A DNA stretch of 14,653 nucleotides from Lachnospiraceae bacterium UBA4711 (GTDB lineage: Bacteria; Bacillota; Clostridia; Lachnospirales; Lachnospiraceae). Positions 1 to 8,409 of the stretch are shown here, one piece after another (position 1 is the first letter of the stretch; the number at the start of each line of letters is the position of its first letter). The position numbers were made by a program, and so were the translations under genes. The notes beneath the pieces were generated by a model. The model made no database searches and was not told where the DNA came from. It worked only from the letters and a program-made list of their open reading frames with translations. The DNA lies in assembly GCA_002404515.1 (NCBI GenBank), contig DHJV01000096.1, forward strand, positions 20,373 through 35,025, in the 5' to 3' direction.

Positions 1-1
1 A

Positions 2-973
2 TTCTGTATGGGACTGTTCAGCGGGTGCGCAGGCAAAAACCAGACGGATGATCTTGTGATCACGATACCGGAATATGAAAAAATTACATACACAACCGAG
101 CCAGTCGAGCATGGAGATATTGCACCGGTGCTCAATCTGCGGTTGAAGTCAGAACAGTTTGAACGGAAGGAGTACTATCCCGATCATGATGAGATGGAGG
201 TCGATCAGGTATTTGTCCATGTTGGAGATGTCGTACAAAATGGAGATACACTTGTCACCTTCGCTTCGGAGGATATAACGGAGGAACGCAGACAGTACGA
301 AAACCGCGTGGAGGAGGATGCCCTTCTGATTGACCATTATACAAAGCTGGATGCAATCAACCAGACAGATGAGCATCAGGAGAGTATTGAACAGTTAAAG
401 AAGGATCAGGAGATTGCAGGACTGTATATCAAGGATCTGGATGCAAGACTGGAAGCTTATACGATCAAAGCAGAGGGAAGTGGCATTGTGAGCAGCCTGT
501 CGGATATGCTTGATTATGGAACAGTATATGCGGGGGATGCAGTCGTAACGATCCTGTATGGCTCAGATAATTATACCACGACAACAGACGATGACTATGC
601 ATTTGCGGTCGGACAGACGTTTACGGCAACCTTTGGCGTTGGAAACTATGAGGTCAGATTGACAGCGATTGATGTGCTGGCGTCGAATACGGATGCCGGG
701 ATGAAACGGCAGCTCACATTTACATTGGTGGACTCCGAGAAGCGGCCAAGTTCAGATTCACTGGATCTGGAGATCAAAAAAAATGTGCTCAAAAATGTCC
801 TGTATATACCGGAGGATGCAATCGAGTATGTGGGAAATGACCAGTATGTCTATGTGTTGGATGACGATGGATTCCGGCATGGTGTACAGGTGCAGACCGG
901 AGCAACGATTGATGGTTATACAGTGATTGAAGATGGCTTAAAAGAGGGAGACAAGGTGGTGATTGCAAAATGA
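2..973 (+). CDS. HlyD/MacA-type lipoprotein adaptor of an ABC exporter, 5' end cut by the window
   Basis: This is a periplasmic-adaptor-type subunit that would sit outside the membrane and link the FtsX-like permease to its cargo or the cell wall. The frame is open to the window edge. The first ATG (base 8) lies inside a signal peptide: LFSGC follows it at once and looks like a lipobox (Cys at 26-28), so the true start is upstream. Numbered from that ATG, the first half of a lipoyl-like domain is at about 61-90 (HVGDVVQNGD), a short helical hairpin at 90-152, the second lipoyl half at 153-184, a beta-barrel at 190-260 and a membrane-proximal domain at 262-320 (LYIPEDAI, then a LKEGDKVVI end). 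The hairpin is much shorter than in MacA, as expected where there is no TolC partner. The stop overlaps the next start by four bases (ATGA), which suggests translational coupling. Family call firm; substrate unknown. Confidence 0.85.
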   Translation, partial: FCMGLFSGCAGKNQTDDLVITIPEYEKITYTTEPVEHGDIAPVLNLRLKSEQFERKEYYPDHDEMEVDQVFVHVGDVVQNGDTLVTFASEDITEERRQYENRVEEDALLIDHYTKLDAINQTDEHQESIEQLKKDQEIAGLYIKDLDARLEAYTIKAEGSGIVSSLSDMLDYGTVYAGDAVVTILYGSDNYTTTTDDDYAFAVGQTFTATFGVGNYEVRLTAIDVLASNTDAGMKRQLTFTLVDSEKRPSSDSLDLEIKKNVLKNVLYIPEDAIEYVGNDQYVYVLDDDGFRHGVQVQTGATIDGYTVIEDGLKEGDKVVIAK

Positions 974-3279
974 GAATCGGACAGAAACGAAAACGACGGC
1001 TGGGAGTTTTGATGAGCGTGTTCTGCGCGGTTTCTCTGGCTGCCTGTGGAACAAAATATGCAGACGCACCAGCTCTGCTGGAACCAGTGTCCGGAACAGA
1101 ATCATATCGGGAAGTATCCGTAGGTGATGTTGGAGCGTTGAAAATCGAATATGGATCGATCGTGCCAACAGAGCATGCAGTGTTCTGGACGACACAGGTC
1201 AATGTGGCAGAGGTTCTTGTTGATGTTGGCGATTATGTGGAAGCGGGACAGGTGGTAGCCACTGCAGATTTGGAAGCAGCACAAAAGACAAAACAGGATC
1301 TCGAAGAATCACGGAGCCTGCTCGTACAAAAGCATGAGCTGGAGGTGCAGAAGCAACAGCTCACAATACAGAAACTGAATCTGAAACAGGCGGGAGAGAA
1401 TCAACTGGGAGATTCTGACAGTGCGGTAAAAACAGGAAAAGAGATCGAGACGGAACAGGAAAATGCCAATTATGATGAACTGCTTTATAAGCACCAGCTT
1501 GCTAATTATGAGGATCAGATTCAAAAACAACAGGAGATCGTTGAGGATGGAACACTCAAGGCAACTGCAAGTGGATATGTCTCTTATGTGCGTCAGTTTA
1601 CATATGGCAATCAGGTCACAAGCTCGATGAATGTCATTACGATCGCAGATTATGAGGATACATATATTCAGATACAGAATATAACAATCAAAGACAAGCT
1701 TCTGGAGAAATATGACCGTTATTACACGATACAGGATGGAAAGAAAATTCCGCTTCGGGAGTATGCCTATACAACACAGGAGCGCCTGACAGCCGAAAAC
1801 CAGCAGAAATATCCGGCACTCCGGATGCAGTATGAGGATGCCACAAAGAGCGCTGCGGTCGGCTCTGTGATCGCCGTTTATCTCGTCAGAGACCGTGCGG
1901 AGGATGTCCTGTATGTCGGAAATGATTCCGTCTATGAGGACGATCAGGGATCATTTGTCTATGTGAAAAATGGGGAGCAGCGTGAACAGCGCTACATTGA
2001 AACCGGAGTCAGTGACACCGTAAATACAGAGGTGATATCCGGTCTTTCCGAGGGGGAAAAAGTGTATTATACATCGGAGACTGCATGGCCGGATGCGTAT
2101 GAGGAATATACGGTAGGTGCTCCGACGAATTATGATTCGATGTTTTATACAAACCGCTATGCGATTGCGGATACGACGCGGATCAATTATACCTCTCCAT
2201 ACGAAGGCACGATTCAGGAAATCTGTGTATCAAATGGAGATTATGTACAAAAGGGCGATGTGTTACTTAAGGTGCGGACGAACGAAGGCAGTGCGAAGCT
2301 GGCGGAGATGCGGTCTGGAATTGAGGATATGAAGGAAAGCCGCACGAAAGCAGTGAAGGCACATGAGGATACACTTCAGTCACTGCAGCAGGAAAAGCAG
2401 GCAGCGATGACTGCCGGACAGACACCGCTTGCAACTGGTACGGATGCACAGACAGCAACCGGTAGTGATGCCAAAGAACAGGCAAATCCGAATCTTCCGT
2501 CTATGCTGGATATCGATATTCAGATTGAGAATCTGGATTTTCAGATTCAGACGCTGGATTACACATATCAACTGAAACAGTCGGAGGAAGCGTATACAGA
2601 GGCAAGCTGTAACAATGACGGAACCGGAGTCATGTCAATCTGTGCTGAGCAGGAGGGCGAGGTGTTGGATTTCTGGAGGGATACCGGAGGCAAGCTGGAA
2701 CTTAACTCGGACATTTTGGCGATTGATACGCCGGTGAAGGAGAAACTGGCGTTGTATGGCGGAAACAGCAAGGTTGCAAATGGAACACCTGTATCGGTGC
2801 AGGATGAGGAAAGCGGAAAGACGATACAGGGCATGATCTGTGGCTTCAACGGAACCATGGAAGGAACAAAGGAAGAGTATTATGTCACGACGGTTGGAGA
2901 TCGTGTCTATATCACGCAGAGCATAACAGGTGACAGCCGGATGTATTATGTGAAACTGGATGAGGCCGCATCCGTGGAGAATGTGACAGGAAGCCAGATG
3001 ATCTCCTATCCTCTGATCTCTTATTCGGATGTGTACACGATTCCGGCAGATGCTCTCTACACAGAGAAAGCGAATTCTGGAAAGGAGACATCCGGGGATC
3101 TCTATTATGTGTGGAAGATTGTAGACGGAAATATTGAGAAACAATATGTGGATGCGGCGATCTGTAACAGTGCGCAGGATACATCCAAATATAAAAAAGG
3201 CAATGCTGTGGCCTGTATTTTTAATGGCATTTCGGAAGGAGATATACTGGCGGGACCAGTTTCAGAGGAAGAGGAGTAA
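970..3279 (+). CDS. Double-length lipoprotein adaptor with two tandem HlyD/MacA modules
   Basis: An extracytoplasmic adaptor for the ABC exporter encoded downstream. A basic N-terminus and hydrophobic stretch (11-25) end in a LAAC lipobox with Cys26, so it should be lipid-anchored outside the cell membrane. Its 769 residues are about twice a normal adaptor because two modules follow one another. Module A: lipoyl half at 72-99 (VDVGDYVEAGQ), helical hairpin at 100-195 rich in Gln, Glu and Lys, second lipoyl half at 196-225, barrel at 226-310, membrane-proximal part at 311-368 ending in SGLSEGEKV. Module B: lipoyl half at 404-436 (SNGDYVQKGD), hairpin at 437-545, second half at 553-586, barrel at about 590-665 and a final domain at 683-763 ending in GISEGDIL. 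The module B hairpin is interrupted by a Thr/Ala/Gly-rich segment at 482-508. The start ATG overlaps the previous stop. Module borders are estimates by eye. Confidence 0.85.
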   Translation: MRIGQKRKRRLGVLMSVFCAVSLAACGTKYADAPALLEPVSGTESYREVSVGDVGALKIEYGSIVPTEHAVFWTTQVNVAEVLVDVGDYVEAGQVVATADLEAAQKTKQDLEESRSLLVQKHELEVQKQQLTIQKLNLKQAGENQLGDSDSAVKTGKEIETEQENANYDELLYKHQLANYEDQIQKQQEIVEDGTLKATASGYVSYVRQFTYGNQVTSSMNVITIADYEDTYIQIQNITIKDKLLEKYDRYYTIQDGKKIPLREYAYTTQERLTAENQQKYPALRMQYEDATKSAAVGSVIAVYLVRDRAEDVLYVGNDSVYEDDQGSFVYVKNGEQREQRYIETGVSDTVNTEVISGLSEGEKVYYTSETAWPDAYEEYTVGAPTNYDSMFYTNRYAIADTTRINYTSPYEGTIQEICVSNGDYVQKGDVLLKVRTNEGSAKLAEMRSGIEDMKESRTKAVKAHEDTLQSLQQEKQAAMTAGQTPLATGTDAQTATGSDAKEQANPNLPSMLDIDIQIENLDFQIQTLDYTYQLKQSEEAYTEASCNNDGTGVMSICAEQEGEVLDFWRDTGGKLELNSDILAIDTPVKEKLALYGGNSKVANGTPVSVQDEESGKTIQGMICGFNGTMEGTKEEYYVTTVGDRVYITQSITGDSRMYYVKLDEAASVENVTGSQMISYPLISYSDVYTIPADALYTEKANSGKETSGDLYYVWKIVDGNIEKQYVDAAICNSAQDTSKYKKGNAVACIFNGISEGDILAGPVSEEEE

Positions 3280-3282
3280 AAG

Positions 3283-6090
3283 ATGATACGGTTCGTTTTA
3301 CAGAAAATTAAAAACAAAAAATGGTTGACGACCTGCCTGCTTTTAGGCCTTGTCTTTCTGGTGGCAGCGGTTTCCTGTCAGCCGATGTTCAAGGCAGGCT
3401 CACTCAATAAGATGCTGCTGGACAGTTTTCATAATGCAGGCGAGGAAGCTGAGACATATCCGTCGGTGATCGGAAGAACAGGTGCTTACCTGACGGAGAA
3501 ACGGCAGACGGCATCGGCTGTGCTTGATGGTGTGAAAGGGTATCAGCAGACATGGGAGAAATATCTTGGTTCCATACAGGCGGTGAATACACAGACCATC
3601 CTGACACTGGACGAACAGTCCACACAGGGGACGTATGGAGGAAAAGGAAAGTATCTGAAGGTATCATATATGCCGGATATGCTGGCACATACACAGGTGC
3701 TTGTCGGTGAAGCCTACGATACATACACCGGTGATCTGGCTGGCTGTATGATGTCCGAGAGCGTGATGGATGCCAGCGGGTTTACGGTCGGTGAGACGCT
3801 GGAATTTCCGCTCTGGACGGATGCAGACGGGGAAACGCTGAAGCTGCAGGTCTGTGGTATTTTCAAGGAGGCAGACAACACAGATACCTTCTGGTATACA
3901 GCACCGAATACGATGGAACAGGAACTGTTTGTGAGCGAGGAAACGTTTGATGCCATCGTGAAGCGGTTTGCACCGGAAAAAATCAACTATGCGACGAATG
4001 TGCTGCTTGATTATACAAAGATCAATCAGAAAAACGTGGCAGATGTGCAATATTATATCGAGCAGTTCCATAAGGAAGATGAGAGCTTTACCGATTCGTT
4101 CCTGAATCTGCTCAGGCAGTATCAGAAGGACAAGAAAACGGTAGATATCACGCTCTGGGTATTGGAGCTTCCTTTGCTTGGACTGGTGCTTGCATTTATC
4201 TATATGGTGACTGGACAGATCATTGACACAGAACAGGGCGAGATTGCCATGATGCGGAGCCGGGGATACCGTCGCAGTCAGATTGTAACGCTCTATGCAT
4301 TGCAGGCGTGTATTCTCTGTCTGGTGGCAATGCTGATTGGAACGCCACTTGGGTACGGACTTTGTAAGCTGGCAGCATCGACCACGGATTTCCTGACCTT
4401 CCGCGCGGGGAATCTCTCAATGTATCATTTTACACCGGTGATGCTTGTCTATGGATTGGCTGCGTCTGCTGTTGGAATCCTGTTCATTCTGATTCCGGTC
4501 GTGATCCATTCCGGGGTATCGATTGTACAGCAAAAATCCGATCAGAAGATCAACAAGAAGATGTTCTGGGAAAAATATTTTCTGGATATTGTGCTGCTTG
4601 GCGTATCGATTTATCTGCTTCATAATTTCAATCAGGAGATTGATAAGATCCGTGCACGCGCGCTGCTTGGTGCAAAGATGGATCCGCTTATTTTCCTGGA
4701 TTCTGTATTGTTTATTGTGGCGATGGGACTTGTTGTGCTGCGGCTGCTGCATTATCTTGTACAGCTTGTCTATCATATTGGCAGAAAAAAGTGGCGCCCG
4801 GCAGTGTACGCGTCGTTTTTGCAGATCACGCGGAACTTCCGCAAGCAGGGTTTTATCTCGGTATTTTTGATTCTGACCGTGGCGATGGGACTGTTCAATG
4901 CCAATGCGGCGCGCACGATCAACCAGAACTATGAAAACCGGATCCGCTATGCAGATGGTGCAGATATTCGTTTGCAGGAGACATGGAAGATGCAGGCGTT
5001 TTATGTATCTGCAAATGATATTGACTATAACTATATAGAACCAGATCCGGTCAAATATGACGAGCCAGTCAAGCAGGGACTTTGTACGAACATGGCGAAG
5101 GTGATCCGGACGGATAATGTATCGGTGAGCCGTGGAAAGACAAAGATCGCGAACTGTGAATTTATGGGAATCCATACAAAAGACTTTGGTGAGACCGCGT
5201 ATTTGCAGGAGGAACTAAACAGAGAAGTCCACTGGTATACATATTTAAATGAACTGGCACAGCAGGAGAATGGTTTGATTCTGTCAAAGAATCTGGCAGC
5301 GGCACTGGAGGTCAAAGTCGGTGATGTTGTGGATTGCTCCAGATATGGGGATTCCGTGATGAAGAAGGAAACGGTGCGCGGTACGATCAGTGGAAAAGTT
5401 GTAGCGGTTGTAGATGCGTGGCCGGGATTTGTACAGTATACGTATGAAGATGGAGAAGAAACTGAGCATTATCTGATCGTCGCAAACTATGCGAAAACGG
5501 TGCAGAGTTTCAAGATTTCACCGTATGAGATATGGTATAAGCTGGCAGATGGCGTGGACAGTGATGCGGTACGGGCAGTGATCGATGCGAGTGGTGCGAA
5601 GCTGTCGGCATATACCGCATTGGACCGGGATATTGATGCGATGAAGGAAACAGCGATGATACGGATTACAAACGGAATGTTCACTTTGAGCTTTGTCATT
5701 GCACTGATTCTGTGTATGATTGGATTCCTGATCTACTGGATCTCATCGATCCGGCAGCGGGAATTGCTGTTTGGTGTATACCGGGCGATGGGATTAAGCG
5801 AGAAAGAGATAAACCGTATGCTTGTAAACGAGCATTTGTTCTCCACACTGCCATCGATTCTGGCAGGTGGTGCCTGCGGCGGTGTGGCGACTTATTTGTT
5901 TGTAAAGCTGTTTGGTGTGATCTATCTGCCGCAGAAGCATAATTTGAGCATCTATGTCTATCTCGATCAGATGGATGTGCTGAAGCTGGTTGCGGTGCTT
6001 CTGGTTATGATTTTGTTGTGTATTGTGATCCTGCGGCGGCTCGTACGGAGCCTGAATATTACGCAGGCGTTGAAATTAGGAGAGGAGTAG
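3283..6090 (+). CDS. Duplicated FtsX/MacB-type ABC transporter permease
   Basis: A 935-residue integral membrane protein that would form the membrane part of the exporter. About ten hydrophobic segments are visible: 14-32, 289-310, 334-362, 384-408, 432-446, 468-490, 522-541, 798-820, 852-876 and 898-917. Two large extracytoplasmic domains lie at about 33-288 and 542-797. Each half follows the MacB order (one helix, large outer domain, three helices), with two extra helices joining the halves. Each half also carries an FtsX-type coupling segment after its outer domain: EQGEIAMMRSRGYRRSQ at 317-333 and RQRELLFGVYRAMGLSEKEI at 824-843. It is therefore a fused pseudo-dimer and not the usual four-helix MacB half. 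No ATPase domain is fused to it. It lies 3 bases after the double adaptor, with ribosome binding site GAGGAAGAGGAG at 3265-3276. MacB-like mechanotransmission is inferred from family membership. Confidence 0.9.
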   Translation: MIRFVLQKIKNKKWLTTCLLLGLVFLVAAVSCQPMFKAGSLNKMLLDSFHNAGEEAETYPSVIGRTGAYLTEKRQTASAVLDGVKGYQQTWEKYLGSIQAVNTQTILTLDEQSTQGTYGGKGKYLKVSYMPDMLAHTQVLVGEAYDTYTGDLAGCMMSESVMDASGFTVGETLEFPLWTDADGETLKLQVCGIFKEADNTDTFWYTAPNTMEQELFVSEETFDAIVKRFAPEKINYATNVLLDYTKINQKNVADVQYYIEQFHKEDESFTDSFLNLLRQYQKDKKTVDITLWVLELPLLGLVLAFIYMVTGQIIDTEQGEIAMMRSRGYRRSQIVTLYALQACILCLVAMLIGTPLGYGLCKLAASTTDFLTFRAGNLSMYHFTPVMLVYGLAASAVGILFILIPVVIHSGVSIVQQKSDQKINKKMFWEKYFLDIVLLGVSIYLLHNFNQEIDKIRARALLGAKMDPLIFLDSVLFIVAMGLVVLRLLHYLVQLVYHIGRKKWRPAVYASFLQITRNFRKQGFISVFLILTVAMGLFNANAARTINQNYENRIRYADGADIRLQETWKMQAFYVSANDIDYNYIEPDPVKYDEPVKQGLCTNMAKVIRTDNVSVSRGKTKIANCEFMGIHTKDFGETAYLQEELNREVHWYTYLNELAQQENGLILSKNLAAALEVKVGDVVDCSRYGDSVMKKETVRGTISGKVVAVVDAWPGFVQYTYEDGEETEHYLIVANYAKTVQSFKISPYEIWYKLADGVDSDAVRAVIDASGAKLSAYTALDRDIDAMKETAMIRITNGMFTLSFVIALILCMIGFLIYWISSIRQRELLFGVYRAMGLSEKEINRMLVNEHLFSTLPSILAGGACGGVATYLFVKLFGVIYLPQKHNLSIYVYLDQMDVLKLVAVLLVMILLCIVILRRLVRSLNITQALKLGEE

Positions 6091-6100
6091 GAATTCGCGT

Positions 6101-6793
6101 ATGAATATCATTAAAGCAAGAAATATTACACGGATGTTCCCGGTTGGTGATGGCGAATTCTACGCCTTGAAGCATGTCGATATCGATATACCGGCGGGCA
6201 GGCTTACGATATTGAAGGGACGTTCCGGAAGTGGAAAGACCACGCTGATGAATATTTTAAGTGCCTTGGATGCACCGACGGAGGGCGATGTCAGTTTCGA
6301 CGGACAGGTGTATTCAGAGATGGAAGATGCACAGAAGGAACAACTGCGAAGAAAGGAAATCGGATTTGTTTTTCAGGCAGTTGCGCTGATTCCGATCATG
6401 AATGCCTATGAGAACGTAGATTTTGCGATGCGGCTGGCAGAACCGGGGTTGACCGCGAAGGAGGTTGACGAGCGGATCCGGGAGACACTTGCCTTGGTCG
6501 GAATGGAAGAGCGTATGCGGCATATGCCGGGACAGATGTCCGGTGGAGAGCAACAGCGTGTCGCAATCGCGCGGGCGGTGGCACACCGGCCGAAGGTTGT
6601 GTTTGCGGATGAGCCAACCGGAGCTTTGGATACCGAGTCCGGACTGCGGGTGATGCAGTTGTTCCGGAATCTGATCGAGAAGGAAGGTGTGACGATCGTT
6701 ATGACGACACATGATCCAAACCTGATGGAGCTTGGTGATGTCGTCTATGAGTTGGAGGATGGTGAGATTATTGACAGACAAATACGAGAATGA
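6101..6793 (+). CDS. ABC transporter ATPase, MacB/LolD type (first of two)
   Basis: A 230-residue cytoplasmic ATPase that powers the FtsX-like permease. Every catalytic motif is present: Walker A GRSGSGKT at 40-47, Q-loop Gln92 (GFVFQ), signature SGGEQ at 147-151, Walker B VVFADE ending at Glu171 with D-loop GALD, and switch His204 (TTHD). Length and the QMSGGEQQRVAIARA segment fit the MacB/LolD/FtsE branch that pairs with FtsX-fold permeases. The ATG lies 10 bases after the permease stop, with AGGAGAGGAG at 6078-6087 as ribosome binding site. A second, different ATPase follows at once, so this protein may form a heterodimer with it on the two halves of the permease; that pairing is inference. 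Confidence 0.93.
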   Translation: MNIIKARNITRMFPVGDGEFYALKHVDIDIPAGRLTILKGRSGSGKTTLMNILSALDAPTEGDVSFDGQVYSEMEDAQKEQLRRKEIGFVFQAVALIPIMNAYENVDFAMRLAEPGLTAKEVDERIRETLALVGMEERMRHMPGQMSGGEQQRVAIARAVAHRPKVVFADEPTGALDTESGLRVMQLFRNLIEKEGVTIVMTTHDPNLMELGDVVYELEDGEIIDRQIRE

Positions 6794-6818
6794 TACATTG
6801 GAAGATAGGAAAAACGAC

Positions 6819-7742
6819 ATGGCGGAGGAAGCAGATCTGGCGGAAACTGCCCCTCTGATCGTCTGCGATTCTCTCGTGAAGATCTATAAGACAAAAGAGG
6901 TTGAGGTGCTTGCCTTACAGGGTCTCGACCTGACGGTCAACCGCGGAGAGCTGATGGCGATCATCGGGAAGAGTGGAAGCGGAAAAAGTACGCTTATGAA
7001 TATCGTTGGTGGTCTGGAAGTGCCATCTGCCGGACGGATCGTTGTGGATGGACAGAATCTGGCAGAGTTTACGGAGCGGCAGATGGTGCAGTACCGGAAG
7101 AAGCAGATCGGGTTTGTGTGGCAGAAGAGCGGGCGAAATCTGTTCCCATATCTGACGTCGCTGGAAAATATCGAGGCGCCGATGCTTGCAATCCATAAAA
7201 ATGCCAAGAAACGGCGGGAAAAGGCAGAGGAATTGCTGGCGCTTGTTGGGATGGAGCATAAGCGGGATTCTTACCCGGCACAGATGTCCGGTGGAGAACA
7301 GCAGAGAGTGGCAATCGCGGTTGCGCTTGCAAACGAGCCGGAAATCCTTCTCGCGGATGAGCCGACCGGAGCGGTTGACACAAAGACTTCTTCGAACATT
7401 CAGGATCTGTTCCGGAAGTTAAACCGGGAGCTTGGACTTACGATCATCATAGTCACGCATGATATGAAGCTGGCGCATAAGGTAGACCGTGTTGTCATGA
7501 TCTCGGATGGTAAGATCAGTACAGAGAAGATCTTGAAACAGCATTACCGGGATATGCTGGATCAGTTGGAATCACCAGATATGACGGATGAGACACACGA
7601 AGAATATTCCGTGCTGGATAAGGCGCATCGCGTGCAGCTGAGCGATGATATGCTTGCGGCGGCAGGCATTGATACGAACAAGGTCAAGGTGCGCATCGAG
7701 GATGGACGCGTCGTGATCGAGGCGGAGGAAAAGAAAGAATGA
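6819..7742 (+). CDS. ABC transporter ATPase, MacB/LolD type (second), with AbrB-like C-terminal tail
   Basis: A 307-residue ATPase with intact Walker A GKSGSGKS (50-57), Gln102 (GFVWQ), signature SGGEQ (157-161), Walker B ILLADE ending at Glu181, and switch His214 (VTHD). It differs clearly from the first ATPase, so it is not a recent copy. Family members usually end near residue 235. Here a charged linker (about 236-263) leads to a compact segment at 265-301 (LDKAHRVQLSDDMLAAAGI, then an EDGRVVIE strand) that resembles an AbrB/MazE swapped hairpin. I chose ATG 6819 because AGGA at 6807-6810 sits 8 bases before it and the conserved fold begins soon after. An in-frame ATG at 6732 would overlap the first ATPase by 62 bases. 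A TTG at 6771, preceded by GGAGG at 6754-6758, is a possible alternative start. The stop overlaps the response regulator start (ATGA). Confidence 0.9.
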   Translation: MAEEADLAETAPLIVCDSLVKIYKTKEVEVLALQGLDLTVNRGELMAIIGKSGSGKSTLMNIVGGLEVPSAGRIVVDGQNLAEFTERQMVQYRKKQIGFVWQKSGRNLFPYLTSLENIEAPMLAIHKNAKKRREKAEELLALVGMEHKRDSYPAQMSGGEQQRVAIAVALANEPEILLADEPTGAVDTKTSSNIQDLFRKLNRELGLTIIIVTHDMKLAHKVDRVVMISDGKISTEKILKQHYRDMLDQLESPDMTDETHEEYSVLDKAHRVQLSDDMLAAAGIDTNKVKVRIEDGRVVIEAEEKKE

Positions 7743-8392
7743 TTAAGATACTGGTAGTGGAGGATGAGCGTGCAATTTCAGATCTCATTCGGATGAATCT
7801 GGAGGACGCCGGGTATGCCTGCACCTGTGTATATGATGGTATGGCAGCAGCGGATCAGATAGAGAAGCAAACATTTGATCTGGTTTTACTGGATATCATG
7901 CTGCCGAAGGTAAATGGATATGAATTGTTGGAATATATCAAGCCGACGGGAACGCCGGTGATCTTCCTGACGGCAAAGGCGGGACTTACCGACCGTGTCA
8001 AGGGATTAAATCTTGGTGCCGAGGATTATATCGTGAAGCCGTTTGAGATCGTGGAGCTGATCGCACGTGTACAGGTTGTGCTGCGGCGGTTTCATAAGGA
8101 TGCGACAAAGCTTGTGTATGGCGATCTTGTCATCAATACGGACAATCGCACAGTACTGCGGGATGGCGTGCCAGTCGAGCTGACACCAAAAGAATTTATG
8201 CTGCTGGAGATATTTGTGCGCAACAAAAATATCACCTTGTTTCGGGACAAGATCTACGAACTTGTCTGGGAAAATGACAGCTACGGTGATACGCGTACCC
8301 TCGATCTGCATGTACAGCGTCTCCGTAAAAAGCTTGGTCTGACTGATAAGCTGAGGACGATTTACAAGGTTGGATACCGGCTGGAAGATTAA
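7739..8392 (+). CDS. OmpR/PhoB-family response regulator
   Basis: A 217-residue transcription factor controlled by phosphorylation. The receiver domain (1-115) has the acidic pair Glu8/Asp9, the phospho-acceptor Asp52 (VLLDIMLP), Thr78 (FLTAK) and Lys100 (VKPFE), all intact. The C-terminal winged helix (about 125-217) is of OmpR type: ELTPKEFMLLEIF, a recognition-helix region around TRTLDLHVQRLRKKLG, and the closing hairpin TIYKVGYRLED. Its ATG overlaps the stop of the second ATPase by four bases, so it is probably translated with the transporter. Its partner kinase follows 17 bases later. By analogy with other exporter-linked two-component systems it probably controls the transporter operon, whose promoter is outside this window. 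Target sites are not established. Confidence 0.95.
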   Translation: MIKILVVEDERAISDLIRMNLEDAGYACTCVYDGMAAADQIEKQTFDLVLLDIMLPKVNGYELLEYIKPTGTPVIFLTAKAGLTDRVKGLNLGAEDYIVKPFEIVELIARVQVVLRRFHKDATKLVYGDLVINTDNRTVLRDGVPVELTPKEFMLLEIFVRNKNITLFRDKIYELVWENDSYGDTRTLDLHVQRLRKKLGLTDKLRTIYKVGYRLED

Positions 8393-8409
8393 AGGAATAG
8401 AGAAGATTC

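Noticed and set aside
4417..5175. Long open frame of 252 codons on the minus strand
   Set aside because: It lies fully inside the permease gene, is rich in His, Arg, Cys and Ile typical of antisense frames, and shows no recognisable domain.
6732..6818. An upstream in-frame ATG for the second ATPase
   Set aside because: It would overlap the first ATPase by 62 bases and add a segment (SSMSWRMV) unlike an ATPase start. ATG 6819 has its own AGGA site; TTG 6771 remains a weaker alternative.
2..7742. BceAB-type antimicrobial peptide detoxification module
   Set aside because: There are HlyD-type adaptors, two ATPases and two outer domains, and the kinase has a large outer domain; BceAB systems lack adaptors and use short-loop kinases.
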